Below, piece by piece: positions 42,518-50,461 of a stretch of 64,000 bases of DNA. Source of the stretch: Parasporobacterium sp. (GTDB taxonomy: Bacteria > Bacillota > Clostridia > Lachnospirales > Lachnospiraceae); the NCBI GenBank assembly GCA_017459985.1, contig JAFUBX010000036.1, positions 97,111 through 161,110 on the forward strand, read 5' to 3'. Every line of letters starts with the position of its first letter. Position 1 is the first letter of the stretch. The position numbers and the translations under genes were made by a program. Under the pieces are notes generated by a model. It saw only the letters and a list, made by a program, of their open reading frames with translations, made no database searches and was not told where the DNA came from.

Positions 42518-43414
42518 TTATCCGATTCTCTCCTCCAGAAATGCCAGAATATCCGCATTTGCCTGATCGGCGTAATCCCCCGCGAATCCGTGGTTGGCGC
42601 CTTCATAAACCAGAAGCTCTGCGTTTTCATAGACTTCCAGGGCTTTCTCCGAATAGGAAATATCCACCAGGCGATCGTTGTCCCCGTGCAGAAGAAGAAC
42701 TTCTCCTGTATAGGCACCAATCACATCATAGATATCCATGGACATGGCATCCAGAGAATAGACCGCTCCCAGTTCCTGTCCCATAAACCGCTCTGTCTCA
42801 GGAACATTCTCAATAGATCCGTGTCGTTCCCAGCAGTCATCCTGCAGAGCAAATGCCGGAAATTCCAGCACCATCGCCTTGATATCTTCCGGCCTCTGCG
42901 CAGCGGTATATGCGCTCACATATCCGCCCTGACTCTGTCCCACCAGGAACAGGTTCTCCGGTTCTGCCCATTCCTGTCCGGCAATCTGGTCGATCACCTC
43001 GGAAAGCTGTGCTGATTCAGTCAGCACGGACATATGGGACATATCTCCGTCAGCCGCCCCGCTTCTGGAAGCTGCACTTCCGCCGATAAAATCAAAGGCA
43101 TATGCAGCAAAGCCATGTTCTGCCAGATATTTCGCTACCGGGCCAGTCACATCGGCAGTGCTTCCGAATCCATGGGAGATGATCACGGTCGGATAAGTCT
43201 CCTGAACCTCCATCGGAAGGTATAATACCCCATAAACAGGTCCTTCCTCTGATTCCAGCCAGAATTCCTCACTTTGGCACAGCTCTTCCTGCACGGTTTT
43301 CTCCCCGGCTGCTGCCGGTGCCGGCTGGGCTGCTAGTCCCTGCACTCCCCCAAGAGCGGTTAAACAATAACCTGCTGCCAAAACTCCTGCTATCAGTTTC
43401 CTCACATTCATCAT
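42518..43414 (-). CDS. Exported alpha/beta hydrolase (dienelactone hydrolase / cinnamoyl esterase type)
   Basis: A 298-residue exported hydrolase with a signal peptide (MNVRKLIAGVLAAGYCLTALGGVQGLAA). The oxyanion loop is SHGFGSTAD, the nucleophile elbow GQSQGG, the acid HGDNDRLV and the catalytic histidine GANHGF. This full triad fits serine esterases of the cinnamoyl-esterase/BAAT type. It is not one of the seven island paralogs. It lies 85 bp after the hydrolase at 43500 in the same direction, so it is probably co-transcribed. ATG at 43411 is equally possible. Confidence 0.83.
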   Translation of the reverse strand: MMNVRKLIAGVLAAGYCLTALGGVQGLAAQPAPAAAGEKTVQEELCQSEEFWLESEEGPVYGVLYLPMEVQETYPTVIISHGFGSTADVTGPVAKYLAEHGFAAYAFDFIGGSAASRSGAADGDMSHMSVLTESAQLSEVIDQIAGQEWAEPENLFLVGQSQGGYVSAYTAAQRPEDIKAMVLEFPAFALQDDCWERHGSIENVPETERFMGQELGAVYSLDAMSMDIYDVIGAYTGEVLLLHGDNDRLVDISYSEKALEVYENAELLVYEGANHGFAGDYADQANADILAFLEERIG

Positions 43415-43499
43415 AAACCTCTTTTATTCCTGTTTCTTCTGATCTTACAGATTATGATCCGCCAATCACTTCGATCCGCTGATTCCTGAGTTTTACCGG

Positions 43500-44708
43500 T
43501 TATTCCGCGATTCTCAGGCTCTGCATAAAGGCATCTGCCTGTCCTGGCCATTCCTTACAGCCTTCTGCAGCGGTAGATGATGTTCCGGGACCAAATCCGT
43601 GCTTGGCGTCCGGGATCATATACAGCTGTGCCGGAACCAGATCCTTCACATAATCATAGACATCCTGGGCATTTTTCGGATCCACCATATCGTCAGCCAT
43701 GCCGTGGGCAATGTAGAAGGCGGGCAGATTGGGATTGGCATCGGAAAGGAAGCTCGACATGGATCCGTAAATCGGCATTGCCACATCCAGATCGGAATTC
43801 ACGGCATCCAGTTCATCCGGCGTATAAGTACTGACGCCAAGATCGGCCGGAGTCAATGCGCCATAGCAATTGAAAACGGTTCCCATAATCGTTCCACCGC
43901 CGCCGGAAAAACCAGCTGCTGCGATCATATCCTGGCCTCCCCAGCCTTCCTGCCCGGCATTATATCTGACGATCCGGATAGCTCTCTGCAGATCCATAAA
44001 AATGTCCATCTGGGAAAACGGAGCCACACGCCGCTGCAGCAGGAAGCAATTGTATCCGAGATCATTGAAAACCGGAATGGCTGCATATCCTTCGGCAGGA
44101 TTGCTTCTGGCTGAAAATCCGCCGCCGGAGATCAGAATGATGTTCCCCTTGGCCTGAGTCGGATCATCCAGTAAGCATTTAATCAGCACAGGACCTTGTC
44201 CAAACCCGTCCATTTCGCTGGCATCCAGCGCTTCCTGGGTCAACTCTGCTTCTTCCCCATCTACCACAGGTCCGACATTCGCGGTGAACCACTCATAACC
44301 GTTTGTGTTATCCTCAGCGCTGGTGCCCCACAGGAACCATGCACCGTCTGCAATAGAAACTGTCTGTACGAGGTCAGACTGTGCCTCCACGACCTTCTGC
44401 GCATCCTCCAGAGACTTTGTCCTCTTGAACTGACGGCTGTAAACCTTGGAGTATGCATCATAGGATTCCTCGGTAAATAACAGTTCAAATGCCTGAATGA
44501 TCCGGAAGTTCCGGTTCATCAGCCTGATGTATTCCTCTTCCGGCGCATCTGCCGGGATCTCCCAGAGAAAGTCTGTGATATCCTGTACAACACCATCAAC
44601 TACTGCATCCCCGGTTGCGGCTTCTTCCGCCTGGATATTGATTCCGGCAAACAGTGTCAAACACAAAGAAGCTGCGAGAATCCACATTATCAGTTTTTTC
44701 AACTTCAT
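43500..44708 (-). CDS. Exported alpha/beta hydrolase, island paralog 1
   Basis: A 402-residue exported protein; start at 44708 has GGAGGG 7 bases upstream and a signal peptide (MKLKKLIMWILAASLCLTLFAGINIQA). About 130 helical residues (DFLWEIPADAPEEEYIRLMN...) come first. The hydrolase domain follows: glycine-rich ISGGGFSARSNPAEGYAA, then LQRRVAPFS, the nucleophile elbow GFSGGGG near residue 267 and the histidine KHGFGPG near 368. The region resembles carbohydrate and polyphenol esterases with a Ser-His-Asp triad. Closest in the window to the frameshifted copy at 61680. Confidence 0.82.
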   Translation of the reverse strand: MKLKKLIMWILAASLCLTLFAGINIQAEEAATGDAVVDGVVQDITDFLWEIPADAPEEEYIRLMNRNFRIIQAFELLFTEESYDAYSKVYSRQFKRTKSLEDAQKVVEAQSDLVQTVSIADGAWFLWGTSAEDNTNGYEWFTANVGPVVDGEEAELTQEALDASEMDGFGQGPVLIKCLLDDPTQAKGNIILISGGGFSARSNPAEGYAAIPVFNDLGYNCFLLQRRVAPFSQMDIFMDLQRAIRIVRYNAGQEGWGGQDMIAAAGFSGGGGTIMGTVFNCYGALTPADLGVSTYTPDELDAVNSDLDVAMPIYGSMSSFLSDANPNLPAFYIAHGMADDMVDPKNAQDVYDYVKDLVPAQLYMIPDAKHGFGPGTSSTAAEGCKEWPGQADAFMQSLRIAE

Positions 44709-44746
44709 TTTGTTTCCCTCCATTGTCCATTATTTTTTAACTACGC

Positions 44747-44817
44747 ACTGCAGAACACAGGAGCTCTCACTTCTGTGTTCTGCAGTATAAATTCCTCACC
44801 GCAACAACATCGTGACA
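44747..44817 (-). promoter_or_regulatory. Conserved hydrolase-island promoter box with start-site hairpin (paralog 1)
   Basis: On the minus strand the box TGTCACGATGTTGTTGCGGT (44798-44817) lies 9 bp before TATACT (44784-44789). The RNA would begin inside a perfect 14-bp hairpin (ACTGCAGAACACAG, 44747-44760 with 44773-44786). No -35 hexamer is seen, so an activator probably binds the box. Confidence 0.65.
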
Positions 44818-44839
44818 GAAGAACTGGATTTTGCACTCT

Positions 44840-46450
44840 TCACTGCAGAATCATCACTCTGCCAACGCCGATGATGGTTTCCATATCAATATTCACGCCA
44901 TCTTCTCCGAAATAGTATTCATGCCGGGCATCTCCCACATCATACAGAAAATCGCTTTCAAACAGATCGCTGATGGTCCTCAGCTGCAGATGGAAGGCCT
45001 GATCTTCGGGAAGATACACATTCATATCACCATCCACGGTTTCCAGATTGTAGGTGTCTGCAATCACACCTATAATGTCGATTTCGCCCGCGGAAGCATA
45101 GATGGAAATATTATCCAGAACAACCCCCTCCGGAACCTGCACCAGGATATTTCCGTCCTCTTCTGTCTGCAGGATCTCAGTTCCGCCATAATACTCGACG
45201 GTGACGGAACCGGTGTCACTGGTGATGCCGATGATATTGGCCTCCGCTGATAACACACTCTCTGTGTCTTCTTTCATTTCTGCGCCATCGGCTGCTGCCT
45301 GATGATAGCCGCGGTTTTCCTGCATAAATACATCCGCCTCTGTTGGCCACTGGGCGCACTCCCCGGTTGCTTTAATAGCGCCTTCCTGCCCGACGCCAAA
45401 TCCATGCCCCGCACCTTCGTAGACAATCAATTGGGACGGAACGATGTCTTTCGTATAATCATAATAGTTTTCCAGTCTCTGGGTGGCACCGGTGGCATCC
45501 TCCGAACCGGCCACCATGAAAAGAGCCGGCCAATGCCCTGTTTCCGTGAGCATCCGGTCATTTCCGGTATAAACCAGGATTCCGACGTTGAAATCGCCAT
45601 CAATGGCATCGATCTCATCCGGCACATAGCTTAAGGCGCCCATATCCACCGGTGTCTGATCAAAATATGCATTTTCAATCACGTCAATGACTTTTAAGCC
45701 GCCCGCTGAAAATCCGCACAGTGCGATGCAGTCCATGCCGCCCCAGCCCTCTTGTTCCCCAAGATATTTCACCAGTCGGATAGCCCGCATGGTATCCATA
45801 TCCACGTCGGTCTGAGAGTAAGGGTTCATACGGCAGTCTACGACAAAGGCATTATAGCCCAACGCCTGAAATACTTCCGCTGCCGGGAATCCCTCCCCAT
45901 CGTTGGTGCGGCTGCCCCCGGAAAACAGCAGGACATTGCCTTTTGCCTCAGAAGGATCCTCCAGCAGATAGTTGATCATATAAGGGACGAATCCATATCC
46001 ATCCAGCTGCCCTGCATCCAGCTCTTCTTCCGCATATTCTTTATCCCCGGCATTCGGCATATTCTCCGCATCCCACAGGAAGGTGATTCCTTCCGCGACG
46101 CTTTTTACCTGTTCCAGATTCTGCAGGGCTTCCACAAATTCCTCCCGGGCGCCTTCTTTATTCTGGTTCAAATGTACGCTGGCCACATAGACTTTATGGA
46201 AGGATTCTTCCGTAAACAGCGGTTCCATTTCTTTCACAATCTTGTAATTGCGGGACCTGGCCAGTTCAAAGGCTTCATCGTCCATATCCGTGCTGATCTC
46301 CCAGAGATACTCCCCGATGTCCTGCAGCACTTTGGCATCCGAAACAGATACATTTGCATCGGTCACCTCTTCTCCTGCAAAACTGATTGCAGGAACAGTC
46401 AATGTCACTAATAATAAAATTGACAATAACATGCACAACCGTTTTTTCAT
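44840..46450 (-). CDS. Exported alpha/beta hydrolase, island paralog 2, with beta-rich C-terminal domain
   Basis: About 536 residues with signal peptide MKKRLCMLLSILLLVTLTVPA. It has the helical N-terminal domain and the hydrolase domain of the island family, with LFSGGSRTNDGEGFPAAEVF, nucleophile GFSAGG near 248 and GAGHGFGVG as the histidine loop. It adds a C-terminal beta domain (about 130 residues: GSVTVEYYGGTEIL..., DNISIYASAGEIDIIG), not seen in most paralogs, which may bind substrate. It starts just after the kinase stop at 46502, so kinase and hydrolase share a transcript. ATG at 46456 is an alternative start. Confidence 0.8.
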   Translation of the reverse strand: MKKRLCMLLSILLLVTLTVPAISFAGEEVTDANVSVSDAKVLQDIGEYLWEISTDMDDEAFELARSRNYKIVKEMEPLFTEESFHKVYVASVHLNQNKEGAREEFVEALQNLEQVKSVAEGITFLWDAENMPNAGDKEYAEEELDAGQLDGYGFVPYMINYLLEDPSEAKGNVLLFSGGSRTNDGEGFPAAEVFQALGYNAFVVDCRMNPYSQTDVDMDTMRAIRLVKYLGEQEGWGGMDCIALCGFSAGGLKVIDVIENAYFDQTPVDMGALSYVPDEIDAIDGDFNVGILVYTGNDRMLTETGHWPALFMVAGSEDATGATQRLENYYDYTKDIVPSQLIVYEGAGHGFGVGQEGAIKATGECAQWPTEADVFMQENRGYHQAAADGAEMKEDTESVLSAEANIIGITSDTGSVTVEYYGGTEILQTEEDGNILVQVPEGVVLDNISIYASAGEIDIIGVIADTYNLETVDGDMNVYLPEDQAFHLQLRTISDLFESDFLYDVGDARHEYYFGEDGVNIDMETIIGVGRVMILQ

Positions 46451-46501
46451 TCTCATTTTTCCTTTCCGTTTTTCGGACTTCTCCGTATTTTGTTTACCCA
46501 C

Positions 46502-47827
46502 TTATGCTTTCAGCAAAACAGTCAAACGCACCCATGGCTCATCCGACATCAGAGAAACAGTTCCTCCATATTTCTCCGCTGTATAACGGATTCCCTTGAA
46601 GCCGTAACCATGATGCTGTTTATCATCTTTTGTAGTTACTAATTCTCCATCCTTGTATTCCAACGGGGTTTCGCTGATATTTTCCACACAGATTGCCAGA
46701 TATCCCTGCTGCCGCATCGCCTTGACATGAATCAACCGCCGATCCGGATCCGGAATTTTCATAACTGCTTCAATGGCGTTGTCCAATGCTCCGCCGAAAA
46801 TCACACACAGGTCATCGATAGCAATATTCGCAAACAGCTCTCCATCCATGACATAACTGAGATGAATCCCATTCAGCAGGCAATACTGATTTTTCTCCCA
46901 GAGGATCGTGTCCAACACCGGGTTGCCCGTAAGCCGTTCCGGTTCGATCTGTGCCACTTTTTCCTCCAGGCTGTCCAACCAGTCCTTTTGCTGTTCAACA
47001 GGAATATCTGATTTGATAATAGCAATCTGATTTTTCAGGTCATGATATTTCTGGTTGATGATTTCAGCGTTTCGACTGGCCTGCTCATACTGCCCTTTTT
47101 GTTTATCAAAGACATTGCTGATCATTTCCAACTCATGCCGCACCTGCAGATATCCTTTCCAGATCCGCCGCCCATAGAGAATGAACAATGCCACAAGAAC
47201 ATACACCCACCGGGGAATCAGTCCCAGACTCCGGTCCCAGACCTCAAACAGATTCTGCACCATGAAAACCTGCTGCGCATTGCTGAGCGCATATGCCAGC
47301 AAGGTGATAATCAGCGTGATGATCAGATCCTTTACCGATGCTTCATAGCGCCGTACCAGATCATAAAAGGCCCGCTCCGCAAAAAAGACAATGGTGAATA
47401 TGACTGCAAATACAACAACAATCAAAAGCCAGCGTCCTGTACCTGCAGGGATGTGCCCGCCCTGTATAAATACATACTGCAGGAACATTTCAATTCCCCA
47501 GGCCAGTTCGGATACCAGGAAAGCGTACAAACCCGTCATAACCGCCGTGATCAGCCGCATATTGCAGTTCAGGTAAATATGAAGGATCATAAGAGCAATA
47601 TATAGACAGGTCCGCAGCAGAAGCTGCGGCAATGTTTCCATTGAGGCAAAAGGCATTGCTTTGGTTGTAATCCACATACCAAAGGTCTGAACCAGCAGCA
47701 TTGCGAGGGAGATTGCTGCAGATGTCAGCTTTCCAAACCTTTTGGGCGGCCGTGTTATATAAATCACGCAGGCAATCCATTCTCCCAACACAGTCAGAAA
47801 ATAGGGCCCATTCAGCCAATTAAGCAT
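46502..47827 (-). CDS. GHKL-type sensor histidine kinase (AgrC/natK type)
   Basis: A 441-residue membrane kinase. About six hydrophobic segments fill residues 1-210. A coiled-coil region leads to YHDLKNQIAI, with the phosphorylated His near residue 265. The GHKL ATPase domain has GGALDNAIEAV and HGYGFKGI. This is the AgrC-type kinase of LytTR systems, sensing a small molecule or peptide through the membrane domain. Start at 47827 has AAAGGAAA. It is divergent from the response regulator at 47996 and followed directly by a hydrolase gene. Confidence 0.9.
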   Translation of the reverse strand: MLNWLNGPYFLTVLGEWIACVIYITRPPKRFGKLTSAAISLAMLLVQTFGMWITTKAMPFASMETLPQLLLRTCLYIALMILHIYLNCNMRLITAVMTGLYAFLVSELAWGIEMFLQYVFIQGGHIPAGTGRWLLIVVVFAVIFTIVFFAERAFYDLVRRYEASVKDLIITLIITLLAYALSNAQQVFMVQNLFEVWDRSLGLIPRWVYVLVALFILYGRRIWKGYLQVRHELEMISNVFDKQKGQYEQASRNAEIINQKYHDLKNQIAIIKSDIPVEQQKDWLDSLEEKVAQIEPERLTGNPVLDTILWEKNQYCLLNGIHLSYVMDGELFANIAIDDLCVIFGGALDNAIEAVMKIPDPDRRLIHVKAMRQQGYLAICVENISETPLEYKDGELVTTKDDKQHHGYGFKGIRYTAEKYGGTVSLMSDEPWVRLTVLLKA

Positions 47828-47879
47828 ATGTTTCCTTTCTGGTTCCGGCACATCGTCCTCTACCCTATATGATGGATTT

Positions 47880-47942
47880 AGTATAGCATGCCTTCAAAAC
47901 TGCCTCAATTGACACTTCGTAAATGGTCCGTTTAGTTCGTAA
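47880..47942 (-). promoter_or_regulatory. Kinase-hydrolase promoter with LytTR-like direct repeats upstream of -35
   Basis: On the minus strand TTGAGG (47903-47908) and TATACT (47880-47885) are 17 bp apart. Directly upstream are two copies of A(C/G)TTCGTAA on the plus strand, at 47914-47922 and 47934-47942, period 20 bp. LytTR activators such as AgrA bind paired 9-bp direct repeats in this position, about two helical turns apart. Confidence 0.65.
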
Positions 47943-47960
47943 CCTGCATTTTCATTTGTG

Positions 47961-47996
47961 TTTACTTTTTTTCCTGTTTTTTATATAGTTTACGTA
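47961..47996 (+). promoter_or_regulatory. Promoter of the response regulator, predicted leaderless transcript
   Basis: TTTACT (47961-47966) and TATAGT (47984-47989) are 17 bp apart. Counting from the -10, the start site falls on base 47996, the A of the start codon. No ribosome site is present before this ATG, which agrees with a leaderless message. Confidence 0.55.
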
Positions 47997-48709
47997 TGAT
48001 TCGAATTGCAGTTGCAGAAGATGAATTGAATACTTTTGAAACCATTCGCGGCTATATTGATCAATATGCAGAGGAAAAGCAGCTTGAAGTGAAGGTCGAC
48101 CATTTCTCGAATGGGCTTCTCATCTCTGACTCTTACCGCCCAGAATATGATATCGTTCTGATGGACGTGGATATGCCCCTGATGAACGGGATCTCTGCAG
48201 CCAAAATCATACGAGAAAAAGATCCTGAGGTCATCATCATTTTCATCACGAATCTTTCCCAGTATGCAATCCAGGGGTACTCGGTACAGGCATACGATTA
48301 CATTTTAAAGCCTATTAAATACTTTTCTTTCATACAGTTTTTTGATCGGGCCGTCACGCGCCTCAGGAAAAACAGCACCCAGCCATATATTACAATATCT
48401 ATGAAAGAAGGCTTACGAAAAGTTGCGATATCAGATCTTTACTACATCGAAGTCCAGAACCACACCCTGTCCTACCACACTGCATCGGGTACCTTTCAGG
48501 CTACCGGAAAAATGAAGGAACTGGAAAGTTCATTACATTCCCATCATTTCAGCCGCTGTAATAACAGTTACCTTGTGAATCTTGCTTATGTGGACTGTAT
48601 CCTGGAAAACGATGCCGTCGTTCACGGTGAACCGCTCCCTGTCAGCCGTTCCCGCAAGAAAGACTTCTCTTCTGCACTGATTTCCTACATCAGTACCCAC
48701 CTGAAATAA
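47996..48709 (+). CDS. LytTR-family response regulator
   Basis: A 237-residue regulator. The receiver domain has AEDE near the N-terminus, the phosphorylated Asp57 in YDIVLMDVDMP and Lys in YILKPIK near 106. The LytTR DNA-binding domain (residues about 130-235) has SDLYYIEVQNHTLSYH and FSRCNNSYLVNLAYVD. It pairs with the divergent kinase and lies inside the esterase island, so it is the best candidate controller of the hydrolase genes. No Shine-Dalgarno is seen; see the leaderless promoter. Confidence 0.92.
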   Translation: MIRIAVAEDELNTFETIRGYIDQYAEEKQLEVKVDHFSNGLLISDSYRPEYDIVLMDVDMPLMNGISAAKIIREKDPEVIIIFITNLSQYAIQGYSVQAYDYILKPIKYFSFIQFFDRAVTRLRKNSTQPYITISMKEGLRKVAISDLYYIEVQNHTLSYHTASGTFQATGKMKELESSLHSHHFSRCNNSYLVNLAYVDCILENDAVVHGEPLPVSRSRKKDFSSALISYISTHLK

Positions 48710-48813
48710 TGGCAAAACAAAGCACCGGTTTCTTAAGCCGTGGTTCATAATTGACAGGAATATAAGCATATTCATGCTATCATCCACAAATTTCAAAGAA
48801 ATATAGAAACACC

Positions 48814-48925
48814 TTGACAGAGGGCATTGTATTACACTAAATTAACCATATGTCGATTATTTTAACGGATCAAATTTTTTATATGTTTCATGCACAGCAG
48901 GAGACCCGAAAGGGTCTCCTGTTTT
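48814..48925 (+). other. Short promoter-to-terminator unit without a reading frame (unit B)
   Basis: TTGACA (48814-48819), 18 bp, TAAATT (48838-48843), then about 55 bp to a perfect 10-bp stem (CAGGAGACCC-GAAA-GGGTCTCCTG, 48898-48921) followed by TTTT. This would give an RNA of about 75 bases. It resembles unit A at 33526 in its first 25 bases and lies just before a nuclease-like gene. The terminator may also end the regulator message. Confidence 0.5.
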
Positions 48926-48976
48926 GTATTACAACTTACAGGGCAAGATCCTATTTTCCTTTGAAGGAGGTATTTT

Positions 48977-49984
48977 ATGATAATTCCTATTATTTACCCT
49001 TCTGCCATTCAATTTTGGATGGACAGTAATTTGCTGAATTACTCAGATAGCTTTTCTCTAGAGAAACGGTATCCTGCTTTATTGCCAGATCATTATGAAT
49101 TTCATCCCACATCTTCTGTTGCAGCAAAAATCTCTCAGCAATTTGGATTTACTTATCCAATTCACGTAATGGCCCCGGATATTGTCAGTCGAAGAATTAA
49201 CAATTATTTTTCCAGCGGTTTAAAGCCGTGCCATCTACCATCCGACAGTTTTATCGAGATTGATTCTTTTCGCATTCAGTCTGGAGATAAATCTGATATA
49301 TACAGTATTTATCTTGCCTCTCCGGAGCTATGCTTTCTGGAAGCTGCTGTTCATCTGTCACTTATTGAATTGATTAAGCTGGGATATGATCTGTGTGCTA
49401 TTTACCTGACCGACACTACAGCTGATTATCACCATACCAGCCGAAAAATAATTGCTACTCAGCAAAGCATTGCTGCATATCTGGAAACAATGACAAATAT
49501 AAAAGGAATCAAGAAAGCACGTACAGCAATCCGTCACGTTCTAAACAGATCCAATTCTCCCAGGGAAACCATGCTGTCTATGATTTTAACACTTCCCATG
49601 TCCATGGGCGGTTATGGAATATACAAGCCGGAATTAAATGAAAGGGTCCAACTGTCTGAACAAGGATCACAGATTTTGCATAGAGACTATTGTATCTGCG
49701 ATATTGTTTGGGAGAACAAAAAAATAATTGTAGAATATGACAGTAATCTGACCCATCTCAATTCTACACAGCATGAACTGGACAAAGCCAGAATAAGTGC
49801 CTTGACATTGTCCGGGTATCAGGTAATTACTCTGACACCTGCAAATATGCGCAGTCTATCTGACCTGGATAATATATGTACTGCTCTACGTTGGAAATTG
49901 GGACTCCATAAAGAATGTGCACGCCTAAACAAATATAATGAAAAAAGACGAGCATTATACAAGTATCTTAAAGAATCGACATGA
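48977..49984 (+). CDS. DUF559/Vsr-like nuclease-fold protein, full copy
   Basis: A 335-residue protein of unknown role. The N-terminal 170 residues have no hallmark I know; the start (MIIPIIYPSAIQFWMDSN) has a strong AAGGAGG. The C-terminal part follows the DUF559 order: Glu near 196 in NSPRETMLSMI, Asp near 241 in CDIVWENKKI, then VEYDSNLTHLN near 252 and a conserved helix TQHELDKARISAL. These could form a PD-(D/E)XK active site. The gene is AT-richer than its neighbours, a hint of transfer. A mirror repeat array begins 49 bp after its stop. It may be a repeat-specific nuclease or a DNA-binding protein with the nuclease fold. Confidence 0.6.
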   Translation: MIIPIIYPSAIQFWMDSNLLNYSDSFSLEKRYPALLPDHYEFHPTSSVAAKISQQFGFTYPIHVMAPDIVSRRINNYFSSGLKPCHLPSDSFIEIDSFRIQSGDKSDIYSIYLASPELCFLEAAVHLSLIELIKLGYDLCAIYLTDTTADYHHTSRKIIATQQSIAAYLETMTNIKGIKKARTAIRHVLNRSNSPRETMLSMILTLPMSMGGYGIYKPELNERVQLSEQGSQILHRDYCICDIVWENKKIIVEYDSNLTHLNSTQHELDKARISALTLSGYQVITLTPANMRSLSDLDNICTALRWKLGLHKECARLNKYNEKRRALYKYLKEST

Positions 49985-50032
49985 ACCAACTTGCACTTAC
50001 AACCTCGAACCCTTACTGCCAGTACCTTACAG

Positions 50033-50272
50033 CGCAGATATTTCGATTGTGACTATTTATTTGGTATTGATTTCGCAGATTTTTCGGTTGTGACTACCCA
50101 GCAAAATCTCCTGACGCAGAATTTTCAGTTGTGATCACTGCTAAAGTCATTGTTTATACAGATTTTACTTTTTTAGGTGATGGCTGTTCTGTGAAAGATG
50201 ACTGCAATGTATCATAACTGTAAAATTTGCGAATCCGAATGGATGAAAGTTGTCACAAGTGTTAAAATTGCG
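50033..50272. repeat. Mirror repeat array, 3-4 direct + 2 inverted units, 41-bp period
   Basis: Direct units start at 50033, 50074 and 50115, with the form CGCAGATTTTTCGGTTGTGA and a few changes; a weak fourth lies near 50157. Inverted units lie at 50212-50231 (16 of 20 match) and 50253-50272 (14 of 20). Steps are 41 bp within each half. A third inverted unit expected at 50294 is not convincing. The layout is the same as in the array at 42281 and the core TC(G/A)GTT(A/G) is shared. Confidence 0.8.
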
Positions 50273-50370
50273 TCGTATACCCATTTACACAAATCAGTTG
50301 TTACCATATGAATAATAAATCCGAACTTCTGCCAGATATTCCTCTTCGTTTCCCAGAGTTATGATCGAAA

Positions 50371-50410
50371 AGAGAGTCTCGAATCGGGTTTCCCGAATTC
50401 GAGACTCTCT
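50371..50410 (-). terminator. Strong stem-loop after hydrolase paralog 3
   Basis: Perfect 14-bp arms (AGAGAGTCTCGAAT / ATTCGAGACTCTCT), plus an inner CGGG-TTT-CCCG, lie 51 bp after the minus-strand stop at 50462. TTTTCG follows on that strand. Confidence 0.85.
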
Positions 50411-50461
50411 TTCAAAATTATGTCTGTATGAAAAAGCTATGTTATTAACCTTCTTGTAGAA

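Noticed and set aside
50294-50313. Third inverted unit of the 50-kb array
   Set aside because: The phase fits (41 bp on), but the sequence matches the unit only at its first bases; chance cannot be excluded.
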